Shown: piece after piece, positions 10,690 to 19,653 of the stretch | Layout of the letters: each line of letters begins with the position of its first letter | Numbering within the stretch: the stretch's first letter is position 1 | NCBI RefSeq assembly: GCF_000970045.1 | Contig: NZ_CP009505.1 | Coordinates: 3,496,808-3,560,807, forward strand | Source: Methanosarcina sp. MTP4 | Lineage (GTDB): Archaea; Halobacteriota; Methanosarcinia; Methanosarcinales; Methanosarcinaceae | Direction: 5' to 3' | Length of the DNA: 64,000 nt | The notes under the pieces: model-generated | The model's database searches: none | Seen by the model: the letters and a program-made list of their open reading frames with translations, nothing else | Told to the model about the DNA's origin: nothing | Program-made: the position numbers and the translations under genes

Positions 10690-11064
10690 TTACTCCTCAC
10701 CCTTCCAGGTTAGTATTATTTTCATGTTGGTATCCTTTTCATTTTTAACTCTGGTCATTACTGCCCTTCCTTCGGCTGTAAGTTTAAGCCCGAAATTTAC
10801 CTGAACCTGGGAAGGTCTATGCTCAGCATCGAGTTCCTCCACCGTGTCTACAACTCTTCTGGAGACCTGATGAATAATACGCATTGCATCTTTAAGAGCT
10901 TCCCTGGATTTTTCTTCAACAGACTTTGGAGATACCAGCACTACCTTTACCGGACTGTCAGCATGGCTCAGATCTACCATAATTGGCATTTCGTCTTCAT
11001 CTTCGTCATCTTCGTCAATCACAGCAGGTTTTTCCTCTTTAGCCTTAAGTCCATACGTGAACAA
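10690..11064 (-). CDS. Trypsin-co-occurring domain 1 (Trypco1, CU044_2847-like) protein
   Basis: A 124-residue protein. After an acidic, likely disordered stretch (about 15-27, rich in D and E) comes a compact alpha/beta domain with VKVVLVSPKS, a long helix, FGLKLTAEGRAV and a C-terminal strand ending in ILTWK. This pattern matches the Trypco1 domain, known from comparative genomics of effector-associated modules in bacterial conflict and signalling systems, often near trypsin-like proteases. No protease, NTPase or effector gene is adjacent here, so it is a solitary copy. The start is TTG with GAGGGGG just upstream; the nearby ATG is out of frame. Function is unknown. Confidence 0.8.
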   Translation of the reverse strand: MFTYGLKAKEEKPAVIDEDDEDEDEMPIMVDLSHADSPVKVVLVSPKSVEEKSREALKDAMRIIHQVSRRVVDTVEELDAEHRPSQVQVNFGLKLTAEGRAVMTRVKNEKDTNMKIILTWKGEE

Positions 11065-11336
11065 AACCCCCTCAAAAGTGACCCAACAAACGTATCAAAC
11101 AAAAAAGATACGGCGTTAAAATATTCCCATGTGGAAATAAATAAAATTTATATGAATAAAATTGCATATAATTAAATAAATAATTATAAGAACCATTCAT
11201 CAGGATATATTCAATGAAGCCTGAAACACACTTTCGATTAACAACCCAATAACTCACCCAATTAATAACTCAACTAACAATCTGAAAATCACGTGAAAAT
11301 AATCTGAAAATCACGTGAAAAGATCTGAAATCAAAA

Positions 11337-12755
11337 TCACTCAACTTTCTTGAGATTCGGCCCTTCCTTTGTATCCTGGATGATATAGCCGGATGCCTTT
11401 ATATCATCCCTGAGGGCATCCGCAGTTGCCCAGTCTTTTCTCTTCCGGGCTTCTTCACGTTCTTCGATAAGTTTCAGGACAGCGTCAGGGACCTTTTCTT
11501 CCTCCCCGGCAGAGGCGAAAAGCCCCAGGACATCCGCAAACCTGCGGTAAAGGGCACGGGATTTTTCCAGGACCTCCCTGTTTTTCCCGCTTTCGAGGTA
11601 CCTGTTAGCGTTTCTGGAGAGTTCCCGGAAGACCGTTATGGCTTTTGGGGTGTTGATATCGTCTTCGAGGGCTTCCTTAAACTGCGTTTCCAGTTCGGGG
11701 AGAGTTTCAAGAATTTCCCTGTTCCCGGGATATTCGCCTCCATCGGCGCTTCGGAGGGCAAATTCCAGGTTATCCAGGGTTTCTTTTAGCCGGAGATAAT
11801 TGTTTTTCGCGTTTTCGGCAAACTGTTCCGAGTAGTCCAGCTTTTTGCGGTAGTGGACCGAGAGGAACATGAAGCGCACAACCTCCCCCCCGTACTTTTC
11901 GACAATTTCGGGAAGGGTGAAAACGTTTCCTTTCGACTTGCTCATCTTCTCCCCTTCCACTATCAGGTGTTCCCCATGCATCCAGTAGCGGACAAAGGGT
12001 TTTCCAGTAGCTCCCTCGGACTGGGCAATCTCGTTTTCGTGGTGCGGGAAGATAAGGTCCACACCTCCGGTGTGGATGTCCAGCGTGACCCCGAATTCTT
12101 TCATGGACATAACCGAGCATTCCGTGTGCCAGCCCGGACGGATCTTGCCCCAGGAGCTTTCGTAGAAAATCCCCCGCTCGATTTCCTCCGGCGTTGAGGC
12201 TTTCAGGAGGGCAAAGTCCCGGGGGTTGTCCTTATCATATTCGTCCACATCAACCGAAGCCCCGATTTTGATCTCATCGAAATCGATTTTCGAAAGCTTC
12301 CCATACTCCGGAAACGCCGAGATCCGGTAATAGACCGACCCACCCTTTTCGTAGGCCAGACCCTTTTCGATCAGTTTCCGGGCAAGCTCGATCATCCCGT
12401 CAACATTGTCCGTAGCCCTGGGATAAAACGAGGCTTTCCGGATGTTCAGCATGTCAAGCCCCCGGAAGAACTCCTGCGTGTACTTCTCCGTGAAATCCTT
12501 CAGGGAAACCCCCGCAACTCCCGAGTCCCGGATGGTCTTGTCATCGATGTCCGTGATGTTCATAACAAGTGTTACTTTATAGCCCAGGTATTCAAGAGTC
12601 CTCACGATGTTGTCGGTCATCAAAAAAGTTCGGTAATTCCCGATATGGGGAAAATTGTAAACCGTAGGCCCGCACGCATAAATCGAGACTTCCCCTGCTT
12701 TCAGGGGCTTGAAAGACTCTTTTTTTCTGGAAAGGGTATTGTACACTTGCAGCAT
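11337..12755 (-). CDS. cysS: Cysteine--tRNA ligase
   Basis: A class I aminoacyl-tRNA synthetase of 472 residues that charges tRNA-Cys with cysteine. HIGN is at residues 37-40 and KMSKS at 270-274. The zinc ligands are visible as C28 in ACGP, C213 in WHTECS, and H238-H239 with E240 in FPHHE. The helical anticodon-binding domain fills the C-terminal third. A GTG lies 12 nt further upstream, but starting at the ATG gives the usual archaeal N terminus MLQVYNTL. The window also encodes the indirect, tRNA-dependent enzyme SepCysS (39565), so two routes to Cys-tRNA may coexist. Confidence 0.95.
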   Translation of the reverse strand: MLQVYNTLSRKKESFKPLKAGEVSIYACGPTVYNFPHIGNYRTFLMTDNIVRTLEYLGYKVTLVMNITDIDDKTIRDSGVAGVSLKDFTEKYTQEFFRGLDMLNIRKASFYPRATDNVDGMIELARKLIEKGLAYEKGGSVYYRISAFPEYGKLSKIDFDEIKIGASVDVDEYDKDNPRDFALLKASTPEEIERGIFYESSWGKIRPGWHTECSVMSMKEFGVTLDIHTGGVDLIFPHHENEIAQSEGATGKPFVRYWMHGEHLIVEGEKMSKSKGNVFTLPEIVEKYGGEVVRFMFLSVHYRKKLDYSEQFAENAKNNYLRLKETLDNLEFALRSADGGEYPGNREILETLPELETQFKEALEDDINTPKAITVFRELSRNANRYLESGKNREVLEKSRALYRRFADVLGLFASAGEEEKVPDAVLKLIEEREEARKRKDWATADALRDDIKASGYIIQDTKEGPNLKKVE

Positions 12756-12975
12756 TCCGAACACCACATGAAAATTTGAATAGAGTTGAGATTACGAATT
12801 GAATTGATTTTATGACTCTATAATTAAGATAAAACCCCTATGATATAAAGAAAACGAAGCAGGCCCCGAATAGACCATCTGGTTGCAAATAAAGGAAAAG
12901 AAGGTAATTGTAGGTAAATAGAGCGGTTCAACGTACACAGAGGATTAACGCTCCAAATGAAGTGATATGATGTGA

Positions 12976-13563
12976 TTATTCTTCCCCGAAAACTGACACT
13001 CCAAGCCTTTCCAGAATCTTCCCCAGCTTGAACAGGGGCAACCCTACCACATTGAAGAAATCCCCTTCGACCCTTTCCACAAGCACCGCCCCCTTGTCCT
13101 GGATTCCGAAGGCTCCCGCCTTATCAAGAGGTTCACCTGTCCCGATGTAAGCCTCGATTTCCTTTTCACTCATTTTCTTCATCCGGACATCCGTGACTTC
13201 GGATTCACTGATTTCCTCTCCCCGGTCAATATCCAGCACCGTGAGTCCAGTAATGACCTGCACAGTTTTCCCGCTTAACTTTTCCAACATCTCTTTAGCT
13301 CTTTCGGGGGTGTGGGGCTTACCCAGGACTTCCCCGTTGCAGATTACGGAAGTATCCGCCGCGATAATTATCCCTGATTCGAAATATTTCGCCACATCCC
13401 TGGCTTTTTCAAGGGAATGACGTATGAGAAGAGATTCGGGGGATATTTCAGGGATTGGGGTTTCCTCATAAGAACTGACATATACCTCAAAATTGTCCCC
13501 GATAAGCTGGTTTAACAACTCCTTTCTTCGGGGGGATTCAGAGGCGAGAATGATTCGGCGCAT
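12976..13563 (-). CDS. maf: Maf-like nucleoside triphosphate pyrophosphatase
   Basis: A 195-residue member of the Maf/HAM1 fold. It starts with the signature [12 protein letters not shown] (residues 6-17), followed by [15 protein letters not shown] with the catalytic aspartate, and later [20 protein letters not shown]. Maf proteins hydrolyse non-canonical or modified nucleoside triphosphates to monophosphates and pyrophosphate, a house-cleaning role. It sits about 220 bp from the cysS start on the same strand. The start is ATG. Confidence 0.93.
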   Translation of the reverse strand: MRRIILASESPRRKELLNQLIGDNFEVYVSSYEETPIPEISPESLLIRHSLEKARDVAKYFESGIIIAADTSVICNGEVLGKPHTPERAKEMLEKLSGKTVQVITGLTVLDIDRGEEISESEVTDVRMKKMSEKEIEAYIGTGEPLDKAGAFGIQDKGAVLVERVEGDFFNVVGLPLFKLGKILERLGVSVFGEE

Positions 13564-13673
13564 GAGAAGATCTCAGGGAAAGGTAGATTTAACCTTAATG
13601 GAGGCGGGCACCAGGATAATAAAATTAAACGCGGTTCTTAACCGCAGTTCCAACCCTGATAGGGATGTGCCGG

Positions 13674-14171
13674 TCAGATATCAAAGTTAACCTTTAATAC
13701 CTCACACTGTGGCATATTTTTAATTTGTACGCCTTCCAGTGTTCCTGTTAGCTCCAGGCCATTAAATTCATTTGAACCGCATAGTACGTCCTGATTCGGG
13801 TGCGTACCAGGTGTGATATTGCAGCTTAAAACAGTCTTATTACCAGCTGACACTACAATCGGAAGCCTTGGTGATGCAGGATGGTTCTTCGGAAGAACTA
13901 TTAATGGGGACCTGATTTCCCTAATCATGAAGAGAACGCATTTAAGCCCTTTCTCGGTTCTTTCATCCACCGAAAATGCAGAAGCCACAATCAGGTCATG
14001 GGGTTCCAGTCCGAGTACAATCTCTTCGCTATCGGTTTCCAGAAAAAACTGTCCATTCGAACCTGCTTTTACAATAACCACTGTTCCTGCTCTACCGCGC
14101 AGGAGAAGCATTTCACTCTCCTTCAGTGAAATGTCTTTAGAAATGTCTTTAGAAGAGCTCGATTTATTCAT
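13674..14171 (-). CDS. Conserved hypothetical protein
   Basis: A 165-residue protein that I do not recognise. It starts with a serine/lysine-rich tail, then has two beta-rich halves: the first includes LLRGRAGTVVIVKAG and IVLGLEPHDLIVASAF, the second SPLIVLPKNHP and later strands ending in LKVNFDI. It has no signal peptide or membrane span. The zinc-ribbon gene at 14202 lies 30 nt upstream on the same strand, so the two are probably cotranscribed. Confidence 0.7.
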   Translation of the reverse strand: MNKSSSSKDISKDISLKESEMLLLRGRAGTVVIVKAGSNGQFFLETDSEEIVLGLEPHDLIVASAFSVDERTEKGLKCVLFMIREIRSPLIVLPKNHPASPRLPIVVSAGNKTVLSCNITPGTHPNQDVLCGSNEFNGLELTGTLEGVQIKNMPQCEVLKVNFDI

Positions 14172-14201
14172 CGTAAAAAAATATCTAAAAAATCCAGTTG
14201 A

Positions 14202-14357
14202 TTATTTGGATTCTTCTACATTTGCAGACTGGCAGGAAGGACACTTCACATTCTTGCCAATACCTTTGAATTTATTGTCACAGTCTTTGCACACATAATT
14301 TTTAGGCGCCAGCTTACCTTCCAACTCGATATCAAAAGAATCTCCAACACTACACAT
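14202..14357 (-). CDS. Mini zinc-ribbon protein (51 aa)
   Basis: A 51-residue protein with two CxxC knuckles, YVCKDC (residues 22-26) and VKCPSC (38-42), spaced as in a rubredoxin-like zinc ribbon. The ATG is preceded by GAGGT at 7 nt spacing, a good ribosome binding site. It overlaps no other gene and ends 30 nt before the hypothetical gene at 13674, so an operon is likely. Such mini zinc ribbons are common in methanogens; the partner is unknown. Confidence 0.75.
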   Translation of the reverse strand: MCSVGDSFDIELEGKLAPKNYVCKDCDNKFKGIGKNVKCPSCQSANVEESK

Positions 14358-14556
14358 AATTATTACCTCGGGATTTATCAGGACCTGCTGTAATCAAATA
14401 ACCCACATAATATAACTCATACTTCTCCAATTAATACCTTTGCATAGTTATCCAAGAGCAATTTCCGACTGAAGATTTTCACATACGGAGAACTCTTTTC
14501 CACAGAAGAATTGTGACGGCGGAGACTTTCTTCAATATCGCCTGCATATATAACCT

Positions 14557-15000
14557 TCAAGGACCGCTTACGACAGGATACCCTGCTGCTATCCATTCAT
14601 TGATGCCGCCCCCCATGTTATAAACATCAGTGTAGCCGGCATCTGCCAGCATCTAGCTCGCAACAGCACTTCTGCGTCCGGTCCTGCAGTAGACAAGTAT
14701 CTTTTCACCTTTGGGAACTTCGTTTATCCGGGCTTCTAAAAGCTGGTCAGGACCCAGATTTGACCCATAGCCATTTTCAAGCGGGATCAGAACTGCCCCT
14801 TCGATATGCGATTCGTTGAACTCGACAGGCGTGCGGACGTCAAGCAGGAAAAAGTCGTCTTTTTCAAGCATTTCCCTGGCTTCGTCCACATTCACAGTTT
14901 CAAATCCTGGCGGACTGGTTTCCGGCTTTGATACAAAAATCAATACTACACCCAAAATCACGAAAAAAAGGACGAGGTACGTCAAATTCTGTTTGTTCAA
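14557..15000 (-). CDS. Membrane-anchored rhodanese-like protein with in-frame TAG (possible pyrrolysine codon)
   Basis: A single N-terminal hydrophobic segment (about residues 7-23) is followed by a rhodanese domain with LLDVRTPVEF and the active loop CRTGRR (C105). After SAVAS, codon 116 is TAG (14653-14655). The frame continues with MLADAGYTDVYNMGGGINEW and PVVSGP to a TGA at 14557-14559. That tail is exactly what rhodanese domains have after the active loop, so the protein is 147 residues if the TAG is read and 115 if not. In Methanosarcina TAG can be decoded as pyrrolysine. The alternative is a recent nonsense mutation. The start is TTG with GGGGGG 6 nt upstream. Rhodaneses carry sulfane sulfur on the active cysteine. 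Confidence 0.75.
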
Positions 15001-15034
15001 ACTAGACCCCCCATTGCTACGTTTGAGACATGAA

Positions 15035-15086
15035 AAGCTATCTTTTTATCTGAAGCTATCTTTTTATCTGAAGCTATCTTTTTACC
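15035..15086. repeat. 18-bp tandem repeat, about 3 copies
   Basis: The unit AAGCTATCTTTTTATCTG is present twice exactly (15035-15052, 15053-15070) and once with a changed end (15071-15086). It lies just upstream of the rhodanese start. No function is evident. Confidence 0.8.
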
Positions 15087-15334
15087 GGTGTTTCTTTTAT
15101 CAAAAAGGGTTTCTATTAAAAAATGTTAATAAATCAAAAAATGTTTGTTAATCAAAACAGGTTTTGTTCCGGTTTTTCCGAAAAAGCGAGCAGTCACCCC
15201 CAACTTGTAAAAAGTCATTAATTCACTATTGGAGGGATAGGTACTGCTCGAAGATCCATAGTTCCTTGTGGTTTGGTTGCTAAAAAGAAGGAATTTAATT
15301 TCTCTTATTTTACCTTCTCTTATTCCTATTTACC

Positions 15335-15457
15335 TTATTCTTTCTTCTCTTCTTCTTCCGCAAGCTTTACTTTTTTACCGCAGAGGTCGCACTTCCCTTC
15401 TTCAGTGATACAGGGCTGTTTCGGAGCTTCTCCACCACAAATTCCGCACTTTACCAT
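15335..15457 (-). CDS. Mini zinc-ribbon protein (40 aa)
   Basis: A 40-residue protein with two cysteine pairs, KCGICGG (C4, C7) and KCDLCGKK (C23, C26), plus C16, and an acidic lysine-rich tail. A strong GGAGGT site lies 7 nt before the ATG. The pattern fits a very small zinc-binding protein. It is a single gene with no close partner on its strand, and the function is unknown. Confidence 0.72.
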   Translation of the reverse strand: MVKCGICGGEAPKQPCITEEGKCDLCGKKVKLAEEEEKKE

Positions 15458-15653
15458 TCATTTCACCTCCCTTTTACGTGCCTTAAGAGGCAGTAGATGC
15501 CTCATGTCATCTATTAGTCAGTTATTGATATATACTTAATCGGCACAAAAATATACTTAATACAGTCCCGTGCCCCTGAGAGATTTAAGTAAAGAAATGA
15601 CCTTGAAGGTTACAACAAAAACTATATCAAATAAAACAGGGAATTGTTATAAC

Positions 15654-16478
15654 ATGGGAAACAGCAGCAAGGTAAAGGCCCACTCCGAAGCTCCCGGAAC
15701 CTTAGAAGGTTCCGAAATAGCTGAAATGAAAGCTATCAGGACAAAACTTTCCGAGATGCACAACGACATAAAAAAAGTTATGGAACACTCTAACAGGGTT
15801 ACCCTCGAGTCAGCTCTGGAAAGTTCCAGGAACGAATACTCCAACGTCCTTCTCAGCCACCTTTTCGAAGATATTGATACGGGGCTTGACCGCGGCATGG
15901 TCAAAAAATGCCCTGAAAACGGGGACTGCAGATCCTCTTTCACAGCCCTCCTTCAGAACAACGCAGGGCTCATAAAACAGAAGAGTGTGGACGAAACCCT
16001 TGTTTCGAAAACAAGGAAGCAGATTGAGGAAATGAGGACCGGAGCTCCTTACAGCAAATGCGAACGCTGCTTTTCCGAAGTATCGGGTCTCTTTATAAAA
16101 CAGGTAAACCTGATGCGCTCCATGCGGATCTATGAGGATAACCAGGAACAGAAACAGGATATTTCAACCCTGGAAACGGACACAGTCATCAACCAGATCG
16201 TCGAACCCGTCGCCAACAACCAGCGCCTTGAAATCCTGAAAGCCGTGGCCTTCGGAACAAAGAGCTTTTCAGCCTTCTCCGAACTTACCGGCCTGCGGGG
16301 CGGAAACCTCCTCTTCCACCTCCAGAAGCTGACGGAAAGCGGACTTATCCTGCAGCAGCACGAAAGGGGAGATTACATGATTACCGAGAAAGGGTACAAA
16401 ATCCTGAAAGGCTTGAACGACATTTCTTCTGCCCTGCTGGTAACGGCTGAAAAACTCACTCCAGCAGAAAAAGAGTGA
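15654..16478 (+). CDS. ArsR-like winged-helix transcriptional regulator
   Basis: About 274 residues from the chosen ATG. The N-terminal half is helical and contains two cysteine clusters (KKCPENGDC and KCERCF) that could bind metal or sense redox state. The C-terminal part (about 180-265) is a winged helix: NQRLEILKAVAFG, SAFSELTGLRGGNLLFHLQKL and the wing LILQQHERGDYMITEKG. This layout resembles the Methanosarcina family of long ArsR-type regulators, some of which control methanogenesis genes; I cannot assign a member. In-frame starts also exist at 15570 (GTG) and 15597. I chose 15654 because TATA-like elements at about 15535 and 15550 would place transcription start near or after 15570. Confidence 0.82.
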   Translation: MGNSSKVKAHSEAPGTLEGSEIAEMKAIRTKLSEMHNDIKKVMEHSNRVTLESALESSRNEYSNVLLSHLFEDIDTGLDRGMVKKCPENGDCRSSFTALLQNNAGLIKQKSVDETLVSKTRKQIEEMRTGAPYSKCERCFSEVSGLFIKQVNLMRSMRIYEDNQEQKQDISTLETDTVINQIVEPVANNQRLEILKAVAFGTKSFSAFSELTGLRGGNLLFHLQKLTESGLILQQHERGDYMITEKGYKILKGLNDISSALLVTAEKLTPAEKE

Positions 16479-16528
16479 AAGAATTGTTTTGCACACATAG
16501 CAGAGAAATAAAAAGCTTTCACAAAAAC

Positions 16529-16726
16529 TTATTCCTTTTTTCCCGAAATCACGTTATAAGCGCTTAACAGGACAGCTAGCAAAGTAAAAATAATGCCCAG
16601 AGTCCCCATGCTGAAGCCTGTTGGGTCCTGGCCGAAAAAATAATACTTCGTGGCGGAAAAGTACAGCGTAAAAGCAATTCCCATCAAAGAAATCGTTATT
16701 GCCAGGGTGTTTATGTTTTCAGTCAC
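16529..16726 (-). CDS. Small membrane protein (65 aa)
   Basis: Two hydrophobic segments (about residues 7-25 and 40-60) with a short loop, giving a hairpin topology, and a charged GKKE end. The start is GTG. A TATA-like TTTATAAC on the minus strand lies about 25 nt upstream of it, so the message may be leaderless. The family is unknown to me. Confidence 0.55.
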   Translation of the reverse strand: MTENINTLAITISLMGIAFTLYFSATKYYFFGQDPTGFSMGTLGIIFTLLAVLLSAYNVISGKKE

Positions 16727-16806
16727 AGACTTTTTTATGAAGTTGATACGTTATAAACGTGACCTGCAACTGACCGAGAATCAAGCTCCGAATTACCGGG
16801 TACTGG

Positions 16807-17538
16807 TTACCATATTTTAGGTATGAGCCTGTACGTTCTTTTTAAGTAATCCTCGTAACCTTTTACTTCCCGACTCAAAACCTCCTCTTCAAGTTTAAGC
16901 CGGTATAAGAACAGGAAAATAAGGACAGCAGAGATTGAAAGGGAGAAGTAAGCGTTCAGGATAAGGGGTATCCCCGCAGCCTGCAAAATGTTGCCTGCAT
17001 AAGCGGGATGCCTTATGAACCTGTAAGGTCCTGTTTCGACCAGTTCGTGACCGTCACGGATCTCGATGTGGGCTGAGAAATACGTTCCCAGGGACCATAA
17101 GCCCCAGGCTCTCAGGCCCGTCCCAAATAGGGTCAGTGCCAGACCGAGGGTAACAATGGAAAAATTGTAACCCGGATAGAAACCGTATTCCGGAACCAGA
17201 CTGTATTCCAGAACCGGCAGAATTAACAGCGGCCACCAGAAAAGTAAAAGCAGGTATCTGGTCCATTTCTTCGTCTGTTTTCCCGTATTGTCTGGCCCAT
17301 TACCCAATCCCCGGTATGAGATTCTTTCTGCCAGCAGGTAGACGGCAAGAACTCCAAAGTAAATGTAGAGAGGCAGCTGGTTAAGGGAATTCCAGCTTTC
17401 GTCCAGGATTCTCCAGGTTTTAAAGAACAGTAAAAGTATCAGGAGACCTATGCTCCGGTAAACCCAGCCTTCGTTATCTCTGGCGGATTTTCTTCCGGAT
17501 TCTTTTTCTGGTTCCTGCCCCGGGACTGTCATTTCCAT
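16807..17538 (-). CDS. Isoprenylcysteine carboxyl methyltransferase-like membrane protein
   Basis: A 243-residue protein with about six membrane segments. The C-terminal signature of the ICMT/phospholipid methyltransferase group is clear: HELVETGPYRFIRHPAYAG (about 165-183), followed by two further spans and EEEVLSREVKGYEDYLKR (about 219-236). Proteins with this domain methylate lipophilic substrates using S-adenosylmethionine; the substrate here is unknown. The basic N terminus before the first span is probably cytoplasmic. The start is ATG. Confidence 0.85.
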   Translation of the reverse strand: MEMTVPGQEPEKESGRKSARDNEGWVYRSIGLLILLLFFKTWRILDESWNSLNQLPLYIYFGVLAVYLLAERISYRGLGNGPDNTGKQTKKWTRYLLLLFWWPLLILPVLEYSLVPEYGFYPGYNFSIVTLGLALTLFGTGLRAWGLWSLGTYFSAHIEIRDGHELVETGPYRFIRHPAYAGNILQAAGIPLILNAYFSLSISAVLIFLFLYRLKLEEEVLSREVKGYEDYLKRTYRLIPKIW

Positions 17539-17809
17539 CCCTATATTTTACATAGGGGCTTTATTAACTTTTTTGAAAAATATTCGGCACACTTTTAACA
17601 ATACCAGCAAGTCATACTGAATATAAAAAGTATTAATGTACGGATGACACCAGGGTTAAGAGACTTAATAGAAATAAATATATTGTAATAAATGAAAGAA
17701 GAATAGTGTTCTAAAAAAAGAAGAATGTTGGATTCGTTTTTTATCATTAATTCCCTAAGTGAAAATTCCCCCACCGTAAGAAATCAAAATACCAGGATGT
17801 CGAAGCACA

Positions 17810-18628
17810 ATGGACATTTCAAAACCTATCTGCTCTCGAAATATGCGTTCAATTGAGACGGCTTTAGTTATGGCCGATTTAGAGGGGGCACTCGACGACT
17901 ACCAGTCGACAGGCTGGCAATCAGTCCACGTACTGGTCCCGGCTTACCTCAGGTCAGTACCCGTATGCCCCTCAAAAGGCCGGTATTTCCTTATAGAAGA
18001 CGGAAGCGGAGGCTTTGCACCGGTCTGTTCCTATCATCATCCCGATAAAGCCGTGATTTATTCACTGGTAATGGAGGCATACATAAACCGCCTGCTCATG
18101 TATGACGGCACGGACTTCGTAATGGGCGCTCAGGGCAAGCGCACCGGGATCGATGACATGCTTCATATCATCTACAACGACGGCTTCGAAAAAGGCTGGA
18201 ATGTCTGGATGAAAGGAAACGCTATAGACTGTTCCGCCCTTTCGATTGAGGCTATACGGGACGCCCTGGAAATCATCTATCACGATAACACCCTGATTCC
18301 GGATACAAACGCCCTTAACCTTGGAAAATACACGGGAAAATACCCGTACACCGAAAGGGTCAAAACATCGGTCAGACCCTCCGATATGACAGACCCCTGC
18401 CTCGAACTGAAGACGGGGGATATGTGCATAATAAAAAATCTGCCTCACACCACTATTTTTCTTGGCCGCTACAGGAAAAAAACGGGGGACAATACGCCGT
18501 ACTGGATCTGGGCTTCTTCTTCCAAACACAAAGTAACGGTCTTTACACATGATGAATTTCGTAAAGCTTACAAAGGCTTTAAGGACCAGGCAGTTTCCCG
18601 GTGGAATCTGGAAAAGTACGTACCGTAA
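17810..18628 (+). CDS. NlpC/P60-like papain-fold protein
   Basis: A 272-residue protein without a signal peptide. The segment AIDCSALSIEA (C141) followed by LKTGDMCIIKNLPHTTIFLG (H213) matches the Cys and His parts of the NlpC/P60 fold (DCSxL, then xGDxx..H..IyLG). In bacteria such enzymes cut cell-wall peptides, but Methanosarcina has no murein or pseudomurein, so another amide substrate is likely. The N-terminal 100 residues have no assignment. No strong ribosome site precedes the ATG; a second ATG lies at 17843. A short gene with a very strong ribosome site follows at 18740. Confidence 0.68.
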   Translation: MDISKPICSRNMRSIETALVMADLEGALDDYQSTGWQSVHVLVPAYLRSVPVCPSKGRYFLIEDGSGGFAPVCSYHHPDKAVIYSLVMEAYINRLLMYDGTDFVMGAQGKRTGIDDMLHIIYNDGFEKGWNVWMKGNAIDCSALSIEAIRDALEIIYHDNTLIPDTNALNLGKYTGKYPYTERVKTSVRPSDMTDPCLELKTGDMCIIKNLPHTTIFLGRYRKKTGDNTPYWIWASSSKHKVTVFTHDEFRKAYKGFKDQAVSRWNLEKYVP

Positions 18629-18662
18629 GAAAATCTACAACGATAAACAAAAGAAATCCGCA

Positions 18663-18710
18663 ACGATGGCTGCAACGATAGCCGAAACGATAGCCGAAAC
18701 GATACCCACA
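18663..18710. repeat. 12-bp tandem repeat, 4 copies
   Basis: Units of the form ACGATAGCCGAA run in tandem (18663, 18675, 18687, 18699), the two middle ones identical and the outer two degenerate. The repeat lies between the NlpC/P60-like gene and the 53-residue gene. Confidence 0.75.
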
Positions 18711-18739
18711 ACAATACCGAGAAATAAAGGAGGAATAAA

Positions 18740-18901
18740 ATGACCGGAAATAAAGAGAAGGAAATGGACAAAAAGCGCAAGCAAATCGCTGACAAGATAA
18801 TTGACGACATGACCGTGAACGGAGCATCGCAAGGAGATATAAATAGGCAAAAAAAGACCAACAAAGAGCATCTGGGACACGAAGGCGAAGTAGATATGTA
18901 A
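18740..18901 (+). CDS. Small charged protein (53 aa)
   Basis: A 53-residue, highly charged, lysine-rich protein beginning MTGNKEKEMDKKRK with a predicted helical first half. It has no cysteines or membrane span. AAAGGAGG lies 6 nt before the ATG and is one of the best ribosome sites in the window, which is the main reason to call it. It lies 111 bp after the NlpC/P60-like gene on the same strand and could be cotranscribed. Function unknown. Confidence 0.6.
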   Translation: MTGNKEKEMDKKRKQIADKIIDDMTVNGASQGDINRQKKTNKEHLGHEGEVDM

Positions 18902-19024
18902 AAAATAGGGATCCTGTCCGGAAATAAGCAAATCAAAAGGGAAAAAAAGGAAAATCAGGAAAGGAAAGGAAATAAAAAACTGAGAGTAAAGGGAGTAAAA
19001 AATCCTGAATCCCAGCCTGCCCAC

Positions 19025-19213
19025 TTATCTGTGAAAGACCAGAGCCAGGAAGATCAGGATACCTATAATCAAAAGTTTTAAAGTAACGAGAGCCAGCCTC
19101 TTCTTCAGCCTTATTTCTTCTTCGGGCAAGTTCCGGTTAAAATACAGAAAAACCCCAATTCCGATGACAATCAGAAGGGCTGCAATTATTGAAACGACTA
19201 TTAGAAAATCCAT
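19025..19213 (-). CDS. Small membrane protein (62 aa)
   Basis: Two strongly hydrophobic helices (about residues 2-25 and 40-60) separated by a charged loop NRNLPEEEIRLKKR. The positive-inside rule places the loop in the cytoplasm. The start is ATG. It is divergent from the small gene at 19251 with a 37-bp gap. The family is not recognised. Confidence 0.6.
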   Translation of the reverse strand: MDFLIVVSIIAALLIVIGIGVFLYFNRNLPEEEIRLKKRLALVTLKLLIIGILIFLALVFHR

Positions 19214-19250
19214 TATATGAAATTGATCTGTTCAAAATATAAGAGTTTGC

Positions 19251-19496
19251 ATGAAATCAGAACAGTCTGCCCCCGAAAATAAATATCCTTTCAACGTTTT
19301 GAAAAATCGGAGAAACAGGCTGTTTTCAGGACTGCCCATGGGAATTCGGGATTATATACACCTTCCAGAGTCCGAATTTTGCTGCAAGGAGCATAATGGA
19401 AAAAAGAACTGTGCACTCTGGCTGACCCCCTGCGCATATCATTTGTTTGCCGCAAGCAAAAAAACCCTTATACTCTTGAATACGGTATACAGGTGA
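19251..19496 (+). CDS. Possible small cysteine-containing protein
   Basis: An 81-residue frame starting at ATG. A basic N-terminal half is followed by a stretch with four cysteines (EFCCKEHNGKKNC, then TPC), which could bind metal. A TATA-like TTATATG about 32 nt before the ATG would fit a leaderless transcript. No ribosome site and no family match, so this is a weak call. Confidence 0.35.
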   Translation: MKSEQSAPENKYPFNVLKNRRNRLFSGLPMGIRDYIHLPESEFCCKEHNGKKNCALWLTPCAYHLFAASKKTLILLNTVYR

Positions 19497-19653
19497 ACTT
19501 AAGACAATTATTATATACAGAATATGATATTAATAGGTTGAGACCATCTAATAAACGTACATGATATTCTTTGAATAACAGACACAAAGAATGAAAGTAC
19601 ACATCTACTTTCATGCCAAATGAGTTTTTGGGGATAAATTTGGGGGAGAGGAA

